Shown: in pieces, positions 20,034 through 30,100 of the stretch
How positions within the stretch are numbered: position 1 is the first letter of the stretch
Layout: the number at the start of each line of letters is the position of its first letter
DNA from: Calidifontibacillus oryziterrae
Lineage (GTDB): Bacteria > Bacillota > Bacilli > Bacillales > Bacillaceae_J
Length of the DNA: 64,000 bases
Reading direction: 5' to 3'
Assembly: GCF_000331575.1 (NCBI RefSeq)
Contig: NZ_ANOK01000004.1
Span: 62,001-126,000, forward strand
The notes under the pieces: model-generated
The model's input: the letters and a program-made list of their open reading frames with translations, nothing else
Told to the model about the DNA's origin: nothing
Database searches by the model: none
Translations under genes and position numbers: made by a program

Positions 20034-20170
20034 CTTACATATATTTTTGGGTCCTTACATATATTTTTGGGTCCTTACATATATTTTGGGTCCTTACATA
20101 TATTTTTGGGTCCTTACATATATTTTTGGGTCCTTACATATATTTTGGGTCCTTACATATATTTTTGGGT
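20034..20170. repeat. Seven-copy 19-20-bp tandem repeat
   Basis: CTTACATATATTTTTGGGTC is repeated seven times (starts 20034, 20054, 20074, 20093, 20113, 20133, 20152), with one T deletion in two copies. It lies directly downstream of the LysE-family gene. Confidence 0.9.
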
Positions 20171-20233
20171 AACTATGTTTTAAAAATATGAGGGTAAAAC
20201 TGCATAAATGGTGGAAGTTATTAGGAGGCACTT

Positions 20234-20533
20234 ATGCTGAAAAATATTATTAATACTTTGTTGATAGTTATAGGAATGGTAGCAGCAATTTTATTAACTC
20301 TCGGCTGGGGGAATGAATTTATCCTTGTATTATTTATTTGTCCGTTTATCGTACTAATTGCAACCATAATCGGTAACCTATTACTGAAAAAGTGGTTTAT
20401 TATGCCTTTAATAACATTTTCAATCTTTTTTGTAATGATGTATGTAATCTTCAACGAATCGTTCTTCATTTGGGTTATCTCCTATACAATTATCTCTCTA
20501 CTAGTATCTTTGACAATGAACGTTTTAAAATAA
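20234..20533 (+). CDS. Small hydrophobic membrane protein
   Basis: 99 residues, almost entirely hydrophobic, with about three transmembrane helices. ATG 20234 follows a strong AGGAGG site, which supports translation. I recognise no family. The next gene, 70 bases downstream, may be co-transcribed. Confidence 0.6.
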   Translation: MLKNIINTLLIVIGMVAAILLTLGWGNEFILVLFICPFIVLIATIIGNLLLKKWFIMPLITFSIFFVMMYVIFNESFFIWVISYTIISLLVSLTMNVLK

Positions 20534-20606
20534 ATTAACATCATCATAGTTTCAAAATTTGAAGATTACTTTTTTATAGGCAATACAAAGTGAAGGAGAT
20601 GGGATT

Positions 20607-21695
20607 GTGATTCAAAAAAAGATGTTCATTTTAGCTTTCGTTTGTTTATTTTGTCTATCCACTAATGGACAAACGTATGCAGAGCAGATCTCTATAAGAG
20701 TTAATACTGAGAATGATATGATTTACTTTAATTTTGTTAACGAGCCCATTAACAATAGCGGACATATATTCGTTCCTTTACGAGAATTTGCAGAGGAATG
20801 GAAGATGAAAGTTGATTTTGATGAGGAGCTTAAATTAATAACTTTACGTCATCCAAGTCAAATTATCGAGCTTTCAATAAAAAATAATAAAGAAGTGATT
20901 GTGAAAAACGGTACTACTTATGTTCCACTACGATTTATTTCAGAGCAATTCCATACAAATGTAAACTGGGACGGACAAACGCAAACTGTTCATATTGATG
21001 GGTATGAGCGCTTTGCTTACGGAACTGTTGAAAATGATTCCTTTTGGATTAAATATAAAACAGGAGAGCTCTATTACGCACAAGGTAACGAAGCTCCGAA
21101 AATGATTGGCACGATAAATCATGAACTGTATGATATCGTTACTTTTAAAGGGGTCAAAATGGCGGACGATACATTTGCACTTAAAGTGTCTGATTTATAT
21201 GGCGAGCCTCATATTCACCATCAAGTTTTCACAATGTTTGTTAAAAATGCTTCAATCCTACATAAAGAAATGGCGTACTTCAAGTATCGTTACGAAGGAC
21301 ATGATCTTCTTATGTATAATGACTTAGCTATTCTTCATGCTGGAACATCAATAAAACTAGTGAATTCTGAGGGTGAAATTATTAAAGAACTTCCACTAAC
21401 TGAAGATGAAAAAGAACAAAATTACGATTTAATAGCGCTAAAACCTAATTATATGCTAATTCGAGGGAATGAAGATGGACTTTTGGTGTATATAAATCGT
21501 CTTATAGATGAGCGAATAATTTTGTATAAAAAGTTAATCGAGAATGATGTAGAAAGAGAATACATTGAAAATAATGGTGGTACAGTACCTGGTGATAGCT
21601 TAAAATTCATCAATGAGAAAGACGGAACTCTTATTTTTTCATACAGCGGTCTAAATGAAAGTGGGAAAACTTATACATTCAATATTTTTAAATAA
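20607..21695 (+). CDS. Secreted copper-amine-oxidase-N-like domain protein
   Basis: 362 residues from GTG 20607, preceded by AAGGAGATGG. A signal peptide (1 to about 25) is followed by two halves of the copper amine oxidase N-terminal-like fold: GHIFVPLREFAEEWKMKVDFD and TTYVPLRFISEQFHTNVNWDG. The C-terminal about 230 residues look like a beta-propeller or beta-rich sensor region with no recognised family. A non-catalytic wall or envelope protein is inferred. It is similar in its stalk domain to the protein at 14449-15489. Confidence 0.78.
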   Translation: MIQKKMFILAFVCLFCLSTNGQTYAEQISIRVNTENDMIYFNFVNEPINNSGHIFVPLREFAEEWKMKVDFDEELKLITLRHPSQIIELSIKNNKEVIVKNGTTYVPLRFISEQFHTNVNWDGQTQTVHIDGYERFAYGTVENDSFWIKYKTGELYYAQGNEAPKMIGTINHELYDIVTFKGVKMADDTFALKVSDLYGEPHIHHQVFTMFVKNASILHKEMAYFKYRYEGHDLLMYNDLAILHAGTSIKLVNSEGEIIKELPLTEDEKEQNYDLIALKPNYMLIRGNEDGLLVYINRLIDERIILYKKLIENDVEREYIENNGGTVPGDSLKFINEKDGTLIFSYSGLNESGKTYTFNIFK

Positions 21696-21786
21696 TGCTT
21701 TGTAAAGCACACTGTTGATTTTTGTTGTTTACGAAATTATAAAATTTGATCCTGTGGATCAATACTATAGCACAGAGAGTAGTCGT

Positions 21787-21930
21787 CCAGCGCAAGCGCC
21801 CAGCGACTAGTAAACTTCGCTCATCTCTTTTGCGATAAGTCAATATCGACTCGTCCCTCGACGTGTTTTGTTTATCTCAGTCGATGCGCTCATAGTTTAT
21901 ACGTCGCTAATCAGGGCGCCTATAGCTTTT
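21787..21930. repeat. Dispersed GC-rich Bacillaceae intergenic repeat A, copy 1
   Basis: About 145 bp bounded by GCGCCCAGCGACTAG at one end and CGTCGCTAATCAGGGCGC at the other, which pair as a stem with small internal loops. A second copy lies at 32195-32340. The type is common in Bacillus-group genomes. No protein is encoded. Confidence 0.7.
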
Positions 21931-21944
21931 GTTTCTATGGTTGA

Positions 21945-22076
21945 TTGGTGAGAAAGGCACGTAGACTCCTGTGGGAAAGCGAGACAATCCAAGACCCCAC
22001 AACGAACGAAGTGAGCGAGGAGACTTGGTGCGAGATGCGCTAAAAAGCGAAGTGCCTGGAACGGAAATCAACACCC
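21945..22076. repeat. Dispersed GC-rich Bacillaceae intergenic repeat B
   Basis: Contains GTAGACTCCTGTGGGAAAGC, AAGACCCCACAACGAACG and GTGAGCGAGGAGACTTGG, and ends in GGAACGGAAATCAAC, complementary to GTTGATT at its start. The core resembles the middle of the 14191-14440 element, and a decayed inverted copy lies at 56905-57010. Function unknown. Confidence 0.65.
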
Positions 22077-22300
22077 CACTTTAACAGAGCATTCAACAAA
22101 GATGAAGTTGGGGACAACTTTTCATAATGGAAGGATGTTCCCGATCCATATTTCAACAAAAATACGTTATTGAACCGTTCATGACTAAAGTTACGAGTGT
22201 TCTCGGCTATTTTTCAATATAATAATGAATAAAATCCCAAAGAATACTTTGAATAGTTGGCTAAATCACGATCTAATATACAAAATTAGGAGGTCTTATC

Positions 22301-22588
22301 ATGTATTATAGTAAACAGCAATTAGAGAAAATTAAAAAGCAAGGAGAAGAAGCAGCTAAAGAAATGGACCGTAATAAGCTCGGCCATGAATATAAAGCGA
22401 ATGATATGAAAGTGATTTGTATGCATTGCAAGCACGATAAGTTTGAGTATGGGAAGGCATTACTTAACACACGAGGCATGACTTTTTTTGATATTGAGTG
22501 GTTAAATGGCGCGGCCATTACTTTAGTTTGTAAACAATGTGGATTTATTCATTGGTTCGGTAAGGATGTCACACAAATAGAAGAATAA
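22301..22588 (+). CDS. Small zinc-ribbon protein
   Basis: 95 residues, ATG 22301 after TTAGGAGG. Two CxxC knuckles (CMHCKHD at about 38 and CKQCGF at about 78) form a likely zinc ribbon. A charged N-terminal helix precedes it. This resembles small DNA- or RNA-associated zinc-ribbon proteins found in Bacilli. Precise function unknown. It is convergent with the following sigma/anti-sigma-type locus. Confidence 0.75.
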   Translation: MYYSKQQLEKIKKQGEEAAKEMDRNKLGHEYKANDMKVICMHCKHDKFEYGKALLNTRGMTFFDIEWLNGAAITLVCKQCGFIHWFGKDVTQIEE

Positions 22589-22621
22589 TATATTTGTACG
22601 AAACCCAAAGTTTATTTTAAG

Positions 22622-22725
22622 ACTTATCTTCACAATGTTTATAAGTAACATTTTTTCCTTATTAAAATTTAAACTTATCTTCGTAATGTTTATAAGTAAC
22701 ATTTTTTCCTTATTAAAATTTAAAC
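22622..22725. repeat. Two-copy 51-bp tandem repeat
   Basis: ACTTATCTTC(A/G) ... ATGTTTATAAGTAACATTTT is present twice with a 51-bp offset (22622 and 22673) in the convergent intergenic space. Confidence 0.8.
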
Positions 22726-22749
22726 CTATAATAATCCATAAATAAAACA

Positions 22750-22786
22750 CTGCTCTTTTCATTCAAAAAGAGCAGCATTTTCGAAG
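22750..22786 (-). terminator. Terminator between convergent genes
   Basis: Perfect 10-bp stem CTGCTCTTTT (22750-22759) with 22766-22775. On the minus strand it is followed by a T-rich tract, so it probably ends the sigma/DUF4179 transcript. Confidence 0.75.
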
Positions 22787-22800
22787 TTGTTAAAGTAACA

Positions 22801-23907
22801 TTATTTTTCCAGTTCAATTACAAAATCGTTCAGCTTAAATTCTTCTTGTTCCCCTTTTTCTCTAGCCGGTTCTATTGGTATCATTTCGCCGTCTTCGTTT
22901 ATTATCCCTCCACCATGGTTGTCGGCGCCAAATAATCGTAGTACAACTGTTGGTGTTATGATTAGCTTTGTGGCGTTTTCATCTAGTTTTTCAAACGTTT
23001 TGCTCCAACTCATATTATAGCCGTCACCAGATCCGCCGTTGTTCTCACCAATGTAGCTATTTCCTAAATCATCTTTTATTTCTAGATCAACATAAACATC
23101 GTCCCAGTTGTTTGTAACACTTTCAAAAACCTCTTGATTATAAAAAATAATAAAAGAAACGGGCGTCATCGAAATTTTGTTTATATTTACTCTTACGCCA
23201 GATTGTTCGGAACTTACGTCTGCTAACTGCACTTTGCTGTCCGTAGCTTTTAAGCTTAGAGAAAAACTCCACTTTCCGCTAATTTCTTTTTGCTGATCTG
23301 GAATGACTATACTATTGATATCCCACTTTAATTTTACTGAATTTGAATCCATGCGATCGATGTCCGTAGCTTTTTCAATCCCGACATAATGATTGTCATC
23401 AACCTTCGTCGTTTTAGCGCTACCTGTCATCCCGTTTGCGCCCTTAATTTTGAGGCGACCAGATACGAAAGGATAATCACCTAAGTTATGTTCGCTCTCG
23501 ATCGAGTACGTAAGTGATACTGTTTCGCCATCAAAAATTGCATCATTTATCGTAATCTTAATACCGTTGCTTTCTTCTGTCATGTTCATTTCGGTTGAGT
23601 ATTCCTTATAATTATCGTAAAAGCCGGTACGTTCTTCGTCTATAAATTTAAAAATATCACCAATTATTGGAATGTTACCAGCATAGGTTGGGAATGTTAA
23701 TCCGAAAGATGTAACTGATAAACCAATAATAATAACGGCAGCAGCTGCTCTTTTTTTCCAGCTCGCTACTTTTTTCGGTTTGCTTTTTTTAATAGAGGCT
23801 TTTAAAGATTTTTTCAATTTTGCTTTTTCAAGATCAGTAACTTCAATTTCTTCAAAATCTGATTCCTCTATGTTCACATCATTTAATAATTCATAAATGT
23901 CTTTCAT
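22801..23907 (-). CDS. DUF4179 membrane protein, probable anti-sigma factor
   Basis: 368 residues. An N-terminal cytoplasmic region (about 1-48) is rich in Lys; one transmembrane helix lies at about 50-72; the large outside portion has the DUF4179 signature after the helix and beta-sandwich repeats to the end. Its start codon overlaps the stop of the ECF sigma gene (23904-23907), so translation is coupled. This operon order is typical for a sigma factor and its membrane-bound inhibitor. Binding to the sigma factor is inferred from context. Confidence 0.82.
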   Translation of the reverse strand: MKDIYELLNDVNIEESDFEEIEVTDLEKAKLKKSLKASIKKSKPKKVASWKKRAAAAVIIIGLSVTSFGLTFPTYAGNIPIIGDIFKFIDEERTGFYDNYKEYSTEMNMTEESNGIKITINDAIFDGETVSLTYSIESEHNLGDYPFVSGRLKIKGANGMTGSAKTTKVDDNHYVGIEKATDIDRMDSNSVKLKWDINSIVIPDQQKEISGKWSFSLSLKATDSKVQLADVSSEQSGVRVNINKISMTPVSFIIFYNQEVFESVTNNWDDVYVDLEIKDDLGNSYIGENNGGSGDGYNMSWSKTFEKLDENATKLIITPTVVLRLFGADNHGGGIINEDGEMIPIEPAREKGEQEEFKLNDFVIELEK

Positions 23908-24473
23908 AGTGCATGCCCTCCAACACTTAAATTAATTACTTTTTGTTGAAGCTTCTTTTTTCCTCGGTAGATGCGGTTATCAATTGAAGCTTTCGTCACC
24001 TGTAGCTTTTTGGCGATATCCTCAGATTTATAGCCTAGGAAAAACTTCATTAGGAAAATTTCTTTATCTACTGGTTCCAACTGATTTATAAGCCAGATTA
24101 ACTCGCGACGATCTTCTTCCAAAATCAACTCGTCCTCAACTGAGTTTTCTAGATTTACCTCAATGTGCTCTGAAACAACCTCTGCTTGTTTCATAATTTT
24201 CCGGTAGTAATCAATCGCTTTAAACTTTGCAATCGCACATATCCATTTCTTGAAATCCTCTGGGGAATCCCCGTGGAATTTGCTCGAGTTATTCCAGATT
24301 GATAAAAAAATATCGTTTATACATTCCTCAATAAGTCCGTCATTTTTCTGTGCGGATAGCAATTTATAAGTAATTCCCTTCATTAGTGGCAAGTATTGAT
24401 CGACCACAAATTCAAGCGCATCTTCTTTTTGTAACTTTAATCGCTTTATAAAATTTTTTTCGTTTGATTTCAT
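23904..24473 (-). CDS. ECF-type RNA polymerase sigma factor
   Basis: 189 residues. Region 2 (about 20-90) includes the DIFLSIWNNSSKF and FKKWICAIAKFKAIDYYRK motifs. Region 4 (about 125-180) has the LEPVDKEIFLMKFFLGYKSEDIAKKL helix-turn-helix. It directs polymerase to a small stress regulon, presumably held inactive by the co-encoded DUF4179 protein. ATG 24473 follows GAGGAG. I could not identify a convincing autoregulatory promoter motif upstream. Confidence 0.9.
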   Translation of the reverse strand: MKSNEKNFIKRLKLQKEDALEFVVDQYLPLMKGITYKLLSAQKNDGLIEECINDIFLSIWNNSSKFHGDSPEDFKKWICAIAKFKAIDYYRKIMKQAEVVSEHIEVNLENSVEDELILEEDRRELIWLINQLEPVDKEIFLMKFFLGYKSEDIAKKLQVTKASIDNRIYRGKKKLQQKVINLSVGGHAL

Positions 24474-24669
24474 AAAACAAATCTCCTCATGTTTTTCGTA
24501 AAAGCTTTTACACCTTATATAACGAATAAAAAAAAGAATATTCTCAAAATTATTTCTAAAAGGTCAGTTATGCTGGAATTTGTTGTGCATAACAATGGGT
24601 TAACATTTATAATGAAAAATATGGATTGCTGAACGCTGAAACAATTTTATCAAAAGAGGAGGCACGTAA

Positions 24670-25296
24670 ATGAATTATGTTTTTGCAATTATTGTTGCTT
24701 TTGTTATTAATTTCATTATGAATTATTTACAGTTTAATAGTGTAATAATATTAATTGTTACATTTCTAATAGTGTTGGCTGGGTTGCTTTATCCAACTTA
24801 TCGTACATTATTATCGGAAACAAAGGTTGAAAAGGTTGAAAAATTTTTACTGAAAAAAAGGAAGATGCCAACATATGCCTTTATTTATGCGCTGGCAAAT
24901 AATGATGAGGAAGAGGCGCTTGCTGCGTTAAACAAGCTGTTAAAAATAAATAAACAAACACATAAGCAAGCATTATTCAAAACGATGTATCATTTGTATA
25001 AAAAAGATCTTGCGGCAGTGAAAGAGGAAATTGAATACATTAAGCCGGAATTATATAAAAATTATTATAAAACGGCTCTATTAGTAGAGGAAGGGGAGTT
25101 TTCTGAGGCTAGGCAGCTTGCTTCACAAATTACGAAACGATGGATGCAACACGCTCTCTTTGCTGAAATAGAAAAAGAGGAAGATAATTGCGCTGAGGCT
25201 GCACGTTTTGCAAAGCTTGCATTAGCTGAGGCAAAAGGTTTGAATAGATACAGTTTGTATAAGGCATACGAGCGGGACTTTCCGGAAGTAATTTGA
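24670..25296 (+). CDS. Membrane-anchored helical repeat (TPR-like) protein
   Basis: 208 residues; ATG 24670 after GAGGAGGC. Two hydrophobic segments (about 3-20 and 23-45) anchor it. The remaining about 150 residues are helical, with paired helices such as YAFIYALANNDEEEALAALNK that resemble TPR units. No family name can be given. The last 45 bases, including the stop, are tandemly duplicated downstream. Confidence 0.65.
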   Translation: MNYVFAIIVAFVINFIMNYLQFNSVIILIVTFLIVLAGLLYPTYRTLLSETKVEKVEKFLLKKRKMPTYAFIYALANNDEEEALAALNKLLKINKQTHKQALFKTMYHLYKKDLAAVKEEIEYIKPELYKNYYKTALLVEEGEFSEARQLASQITKRWMQHALFAEIEKEEDNCAEAARFAKLALAEAKGLNRYSLYKAYERDFPEVI

Positions 25297-25402
25297 TCGA
25301 TATAGTTTGTATAAGGCAATACGAGTGGGACTTTCCGGAAGTAATTTAATCGATAAGTTTGTATAAGGCAATACGAGCGGAACTTTCCAGAAGTAATTTG
25401 AT
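25252..25402 (+). repeat. Gene-end duplication, 52-bp period
   Basis: The 3' end of the preceding gene (AGTTTGTATAAGGC to AGTAATTTGATC) recurs at 25304 and 25356, each offset 52 bp, with small changes. Only the first copy is in the reading frame. Confidence 0.88.
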
Positions 25403-25516
25403 CTAAATAAATGATTACAGTAATAAATAATAGTTTATTGCGAAATAGTAGATTAGTAAAAATACTAATCTACTATTTTCGTATTAGTAGCTGTCTTTGC
25501 TTGAATTCTGAGGCCT

Positions 25517-25702
25517 AACGGACAGCAAATCCGTTATTTTGTTATTATTCTATAAAACTGCTATACTAGCGGACTCCAGTTCCGTTATTTGATCAAAATC
25601 ATGGAAAAATACATCAATTTCAAGCAAATAGCGGATCGTGTGTCCGTAAGATTTAAAAATATAAGTTTTTTAGCAAAATAGCGGATCGTGTGTCCGATAA
25701 GC
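25517..25702. repeat. CGGA/TCCG composite palindrome, locus 1
   Basis: Two forward units (ACGGACAGCAAATCCGTTAT at 25518, and GCGGACTCCAGTTCCGTTAT at 25569) are followed by two inverted units (AATAGCGGATCGTGTGTCCG, ending at 25646 and 25696). The forward-forward distance is 51 bp, forward to inverted 73 bp (CGGA to TCCG) and inverted-inverted 50 bp. The same order and distances occur at 46195-46322 and 56666-56844. Confidence 0.8.
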
Positions 25703-25770
25703 TTGCATTCTGACCGGGTCAGGTTGAATAATGGTCAAAAAATAGTATTCACAGCCAAGATGAGGAGCAA

Positions 25771-26025
25771 ATTGCGTTGCTCTCGATCAAGAAATGGACT
25801 TCATAGCCGAGGTAACGATCGTATTGCGTTGCTCTCGATCAAGAAATGGACTTCATAGCCGAGGTAACGATCGTATTGCGTTGCTCTCGATCAAGAAATG
25901 GACTTCATAGCCGAGGTAACGATCGTATTGCGTTGCTCTCGATCAAGAAATGGCCCTCACAGCCAAGATGAGGAGCAAATTGCGTTGCGCTCGACCGAGA
26001 AATTGCCCTCACAGCCAAGATGAGG
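25771..26025. repeat. Five-copy 52-bp tandem repeat
   Basis: ATTGCGTTGC(T/G)CTCGA repeats begin at 25771, 25823, 25875, 25927 and 25979. The middle three are identical and the outer copies carry a variant TGAGGAGCAA arm. No gene is present. Confidence 0.9.
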
Positions 26026-26260
26026 CTTACTTTACTCAACACTTTCAGCCTGCACCTGCACCACCAAACAAAAGGCTTATGTAATTGCAGATCTAAGCTT
26101 ACTTTACTCAACACTTTCAGCCTGCACCTGCACCACCAAACAAAAGGCTTATGTAATTGCAGATCTAAGCTTACTTTACTCAACATCAACACTAATCAAC
26201 CAACACTAATCAACCAACACTAATCAACCAACACTAATCAACCAACGCTAATCAACCAAC
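26026..26260. repeat. 72-bp duplication followed by 14-bp tandem repeats
   Basis: A 72-bp unit starting CTTACTTTACTCAAC occurs at 26026 and 26098 with a partial third at 26170. From about 26187 to 26260 a 14-bp unit (ACACTAATCAACCA) repeats about five to six times, just downstream of the minus-strand sigma gene. Confidence 0.85.
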
Positions 26261-26268
26261 ACCTACAC

Positions 26269-26829
26269 TTATGCCATTATGTATGTTTTATTTTTTTGTA
26301 ATCTTTTCTTTAATTGGTGCTTTGCCCTGTGAATCCGAGTTTTTACGGTTGCTACTTTTAACTGAAGTATGGTAGCGATCTCTTGGTCTTTTAAATCTTG
26401 TATGTATTTAAGGTAGAGAATGCTGCGGTAATCTGGTGTTAGACTATCAATTTCTTCTCTAACAAGCTCGCAAATTAACGAATCTTCTACTTGGTCTTCC
26501 ACTGTAAAGTGACTGGCGTTGCTATCCGATTTAAAATCGCCAACATTTTCAATTTGAAATTCATTTCCACGTTTCTGCTTTCGGAGATAATCAATTGCCG
26601 TTCTAGATGCAATTGTTGATATCCATGATTTTAGCTTTTCTCCATCTTCAATTTTATCCATATTTCGGAAAATTTTTATGAAAGTTTCTTGTAAAATATC
26701 CTGGGCAGCATGAGGATCTCTCGTGATAAAATAAGCGGTTTTATAGACGTGAGAATAAAACATTTCATAAATAACTCTTTTTGATTGGTCATCGTTTGTA
26801 AGGTTGTTATGTATTCCTTGGGGGAACAT
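26269..26829 (-). CDS. ECF-type RNA polymerase sigma factor (SigW-like)
   Basis: 186 residues. Region 2 reads DILQETFIKIFRNMDKI and LKSWISTIASRTAIDYLRK. Region 4 reads LTPDYRSILYLKYIQDLKDQEIATIL followed by VKTRIHRAKHQLKK. ATG 26829 has AAAGGAG upstream. No anti-sigma gene is adjacent on either side, unlike the other ECF locus at 23904. Regulation is therefore unclear. Confidence 0.9.
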   Translation of the reverse strand: MFPQGIHNNLTNDDQSKRVIYEMFYSHVYKTAYFITRDPHAAQDILQETFIKIFRNMDKIEDGEKLKSWISTIASRTAIDYLRKQKRGNEFQIENVGDFKSDSNASHFTVEDQVEDSLICELVREEIDSLTPDYRSILYLKYIQDLKDQEIATILQLKVATVKTRIHRAKHQLKKRLQKNKTYIMA

Positions 26830-27179
26830 TTTAAAGCTCCTTTCGAAAGCTATCTATTCACACCTTCTACTATACAAAAAGATTCCAAAATAAGGAACAT
26901 GTTTGTGGTAAATTATGTCTTTTGTCTTATTTGAAAATAGTATTTTAGTATTTTTCCTACAAAATTCCTATTATATTTTTATAAAAAATTCATAATATAG
27001 TGTGTTCTCCTGAAATCAGTAACAAATTATTCCTTATTTTTTCATGTATTTGTAACTTATTGTCGAATTTTGTCATTTTGTTTAGTGGTACTTTATATTT
27101 AAACATAGTTTTAAACACTGTTTAATCCAAATATGAAAGTGACAATATCAGGGTTCGATAGAGGAGGCCGCAAAGCAAA
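26830..27179 (+). promoter_or_regulatory. Intergenic promoter region of the dehydratase activase gene, with palindromic operator
   Basis: A sigma-A-type promoter is visible: TTGTCA at 27070-27075, 17-bp spacer, TTATAT at 27093-27098. Immediately downstream lie two AAACnnnGTTT palindromes: AAACATAGTTT at 27101-27111 and TTAAACACTGTTTAA at 27111-27125. Their place right after the -10 suggests a repressor site, possibly for the TetR protein encoded after this gene. The rest of the interval is AT-rich. Confidence 0.55.
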
Positions 27180-30100
27180 ATGGCATTGCATTTAGGGCTA
27201 GATGTTGGCTCGACGACAGCAAAATTGATTGCAATAGATCAAGACGGGAGTATAGTATATCAAAAATATACTAGACATTTTTCTGATGTTAAGAATACAT
27301 CGCTACAAATGTTAAGCGAACTACATAATCTTTATAAAGATGTGAGTGTAACGATCACAATAGCAGGCTCTGCGGGTTTATCACTAGCAAAGCATTTGCA
27401 AATTCCATTCATACAGGAGGTCATTGCTTGTACAGAGGCGGTTGAACGGAAAATCCCTGAGACGGATGTTGTGATTGAGCTTGGGGGAGAGGACGCAAAA
27501 ATAATTTATTTTACTAACGGATTAGAACAGCGAATGAATGCAGCATGTGCCGGTGGGACTGGCGCATTTATTGATCAAATTGCGGCGCTTTTACAAACCG
27601 ATGCGGCGGGTTTGAATGAACTAGCCAAGGACTATACAACCATTTATCCAATTGCATCACGTTGTGGGGTATTTGCCAAAACAGATGTCCAGCCCTTGTT
27701 AAATGAAGGGGCGAGGAAGGCGGATATTGCTGCATCTGTTTTTCAAAGTGTGGTAACGCAAACGATAGCAGGCCTAGCTTGTGGCCGACCGATTCGTGGA
27801 AGGGTTGCATTTTTAGGTGGTCCGTTAACGTATTTATCGGAGCTACGTGGTCGCTTTATTGAGACTCTTAATTTATGTGATAAAGAGGTTATCTTCCCTG
27901 AAAACAGCTTATATTTTGTCGCGTTAGGTGCTGCACATAATGGTAAAAATAACGAGAAAACTAACTTGGTTGAACTCGTTAAACGGTTTGAAAACTTTTC
28001 ACTAGCTTCTGTTAACGTGAAAACAAAAACCTTACCACGATTATTTGAGAATCGTGATGAATTACAAGCTTTTCGTTCACGGCATCACATGGCTTCGGTA
28101 AAAAAAGGAAAGCTGAAGACCTATAAAGGAGTCACTTATTTAGGGATTGATGCCGGCTCGACGACTACTAAGCTTGTGTTGATAGGTGAAAATGATGAAC
28201 TTTTGTTTACATATTATGAAGGCAACCAAGGCAATCCGTTACAAACGGTACTGACTGGATTAAAAGAAGTATACAGTAAGTTGCCAGATGGCACTTTCAT
28301 TGCCAACTCTGCTGTAACTGGCTATGGTGAAGGGCTTGTTAAGTCTGCCTTTAAGGTTGATATTGGTGAGATCGAGACGGTTGCTCATTTTAAAGCGGCG
28401 GCAAGGTTTTTACCTGAGGTTGATTTCATTCTTGATATCGGTGGTCAGGATATGAAATGTATTAAAATAAGAAAAGGCACGATTGATAGACTAATGTTGA
28501 ATGAAGCATGCTCTGCCGGATGTGGGTCGTTTCTTGAAAGCTTTGCGAAGTCGCTTGATATTCCAATTGAACAATTTGCGAAGGAAGCACTGCTAGCAGA
28601 TCAACCTGTTGATTTGGGATCACGCTGTACTGTATTTATGAATTCGAAGGTGAAGCAAGTTCAAAAGGAAGGTGTGACCCTTGCCAATCTATCTGCGGGG
28701 TTATCCTATTCTGTTATTAAAAACGCTTTGCAAAAGGTTATGAAGCTACGAAATATTGAAGAACTAGGGGAACATATCATTGTTCAAGGCGGTACCTTTT
28801 ATAATGAAGCAGTACTGCGTGCATTTGAGCTGTTGATAGGTAGAAATGTAGTTCGTCCGGATATAGCTGGGATGATGGGTGCGTATGGCTGTGCTTTAAT
28901 TGCAAAAGAACAATATGAAGCTGGCAAAAGTAATATTTTAACATTAGCAGAACTTGCCGATTTTTCCTGCGATGTATCCCATACGCGCTGCAAGCTATGT
29001 GGGAATAGCTGCTCTCTAACAATTAATCGCTTTAAAGATAAACGATTTTTTATAACGGGTAATCGCTGTGAACGAGGGGCCGGGCTACGAAAAGAAAAAA
29101 ATTCATTGCCAAACCTCTATCATTATAAATATGAGCGGATATTTGGCTATAAATCATTGACAAAAAATGAAGCAACACGCGGTACAGTCGGAATACCACG
29201 TGTGTTAAATATGTATGAAAATTATCCGTTCTGGCATACGTTTTTTACCCAATTAAACTATGAAGTCATCCTTTCTCCGCAATCTAGCAAAAAGCTATTT
29301 GAAAAAGGAATGGAATCAATCCCATCTGAATCTGTCTGCTATCCTGCTAAACTAGCACATGGTCATATAGCTAGCTTAGTAGAAAAAGGCGTAAATTTAA
29401 TTTTTTATCCTGATGTTGTTTTTGAAAAAAAAGAAGCCGAAGAGGCAACCAATCATTTTAACTGTCCAGTAGTTATTTCCTATCCGGAGGTTATTAGAGT
29501 AAATATGGATATTTTAAAAGAAAAAAATATCCGCTATGTTCAGCCTTTTATAACTTTTGATAACGAAAAAGCGTTAAAAAAAATATTGGCTACAGAGTTT
29601 TCTCATATTCCTAAAAAGGAAATTTCTCGTGCTGTAGACCTAGGGTTAGCAGAGATGGATCGTGTTAAAAGTGACATACGACAAAAAGGAGAGGAAACGC
29701 TTAAATTTTTACAGGAAAGCGGGGAAAAGGGGATTGTATTAGCGGGTAGGCCATATCATATTGATCCGGAAATACATCATGGAATGCCAGATTTAATTAC
29801 TAGTCAAGGGATGGCTGTTTTGACGGAGGATTCAATTGCCCATTTAGCTGATGTGGAAATGGATATGCGGGTTGTAAATCAATGGACGTATCATGCTCGT
29901 TTGTATCGGGCTGCACGAGTTGTGGCCGCAAGAGAAGAAATTGAGCTTGTGCAACTGACTTCGTTTGGTTGTGGCTTGGACGCCGTCACCTCAGACATGG
30001 TTCAAGAAATTTTGGAAAGTAAAGAAAAAATGTATACCCTTATTAAAATCGATGAGATTAATAATTTGGGAGCAGCACGGATAAGAATTCGCTCTCTGCA

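Noticed and set aside
22523-22762. Minus-strand frame of 79 residues
   Set aside because: Lies in a 51-bp duplication and a terminator; no ribosome binding site.
25905-26223. Reading frames with repeated peptide units on both strands
   Set aside because: They follow from the 72-bp and 52-bp DNA repeats and have no start signals.
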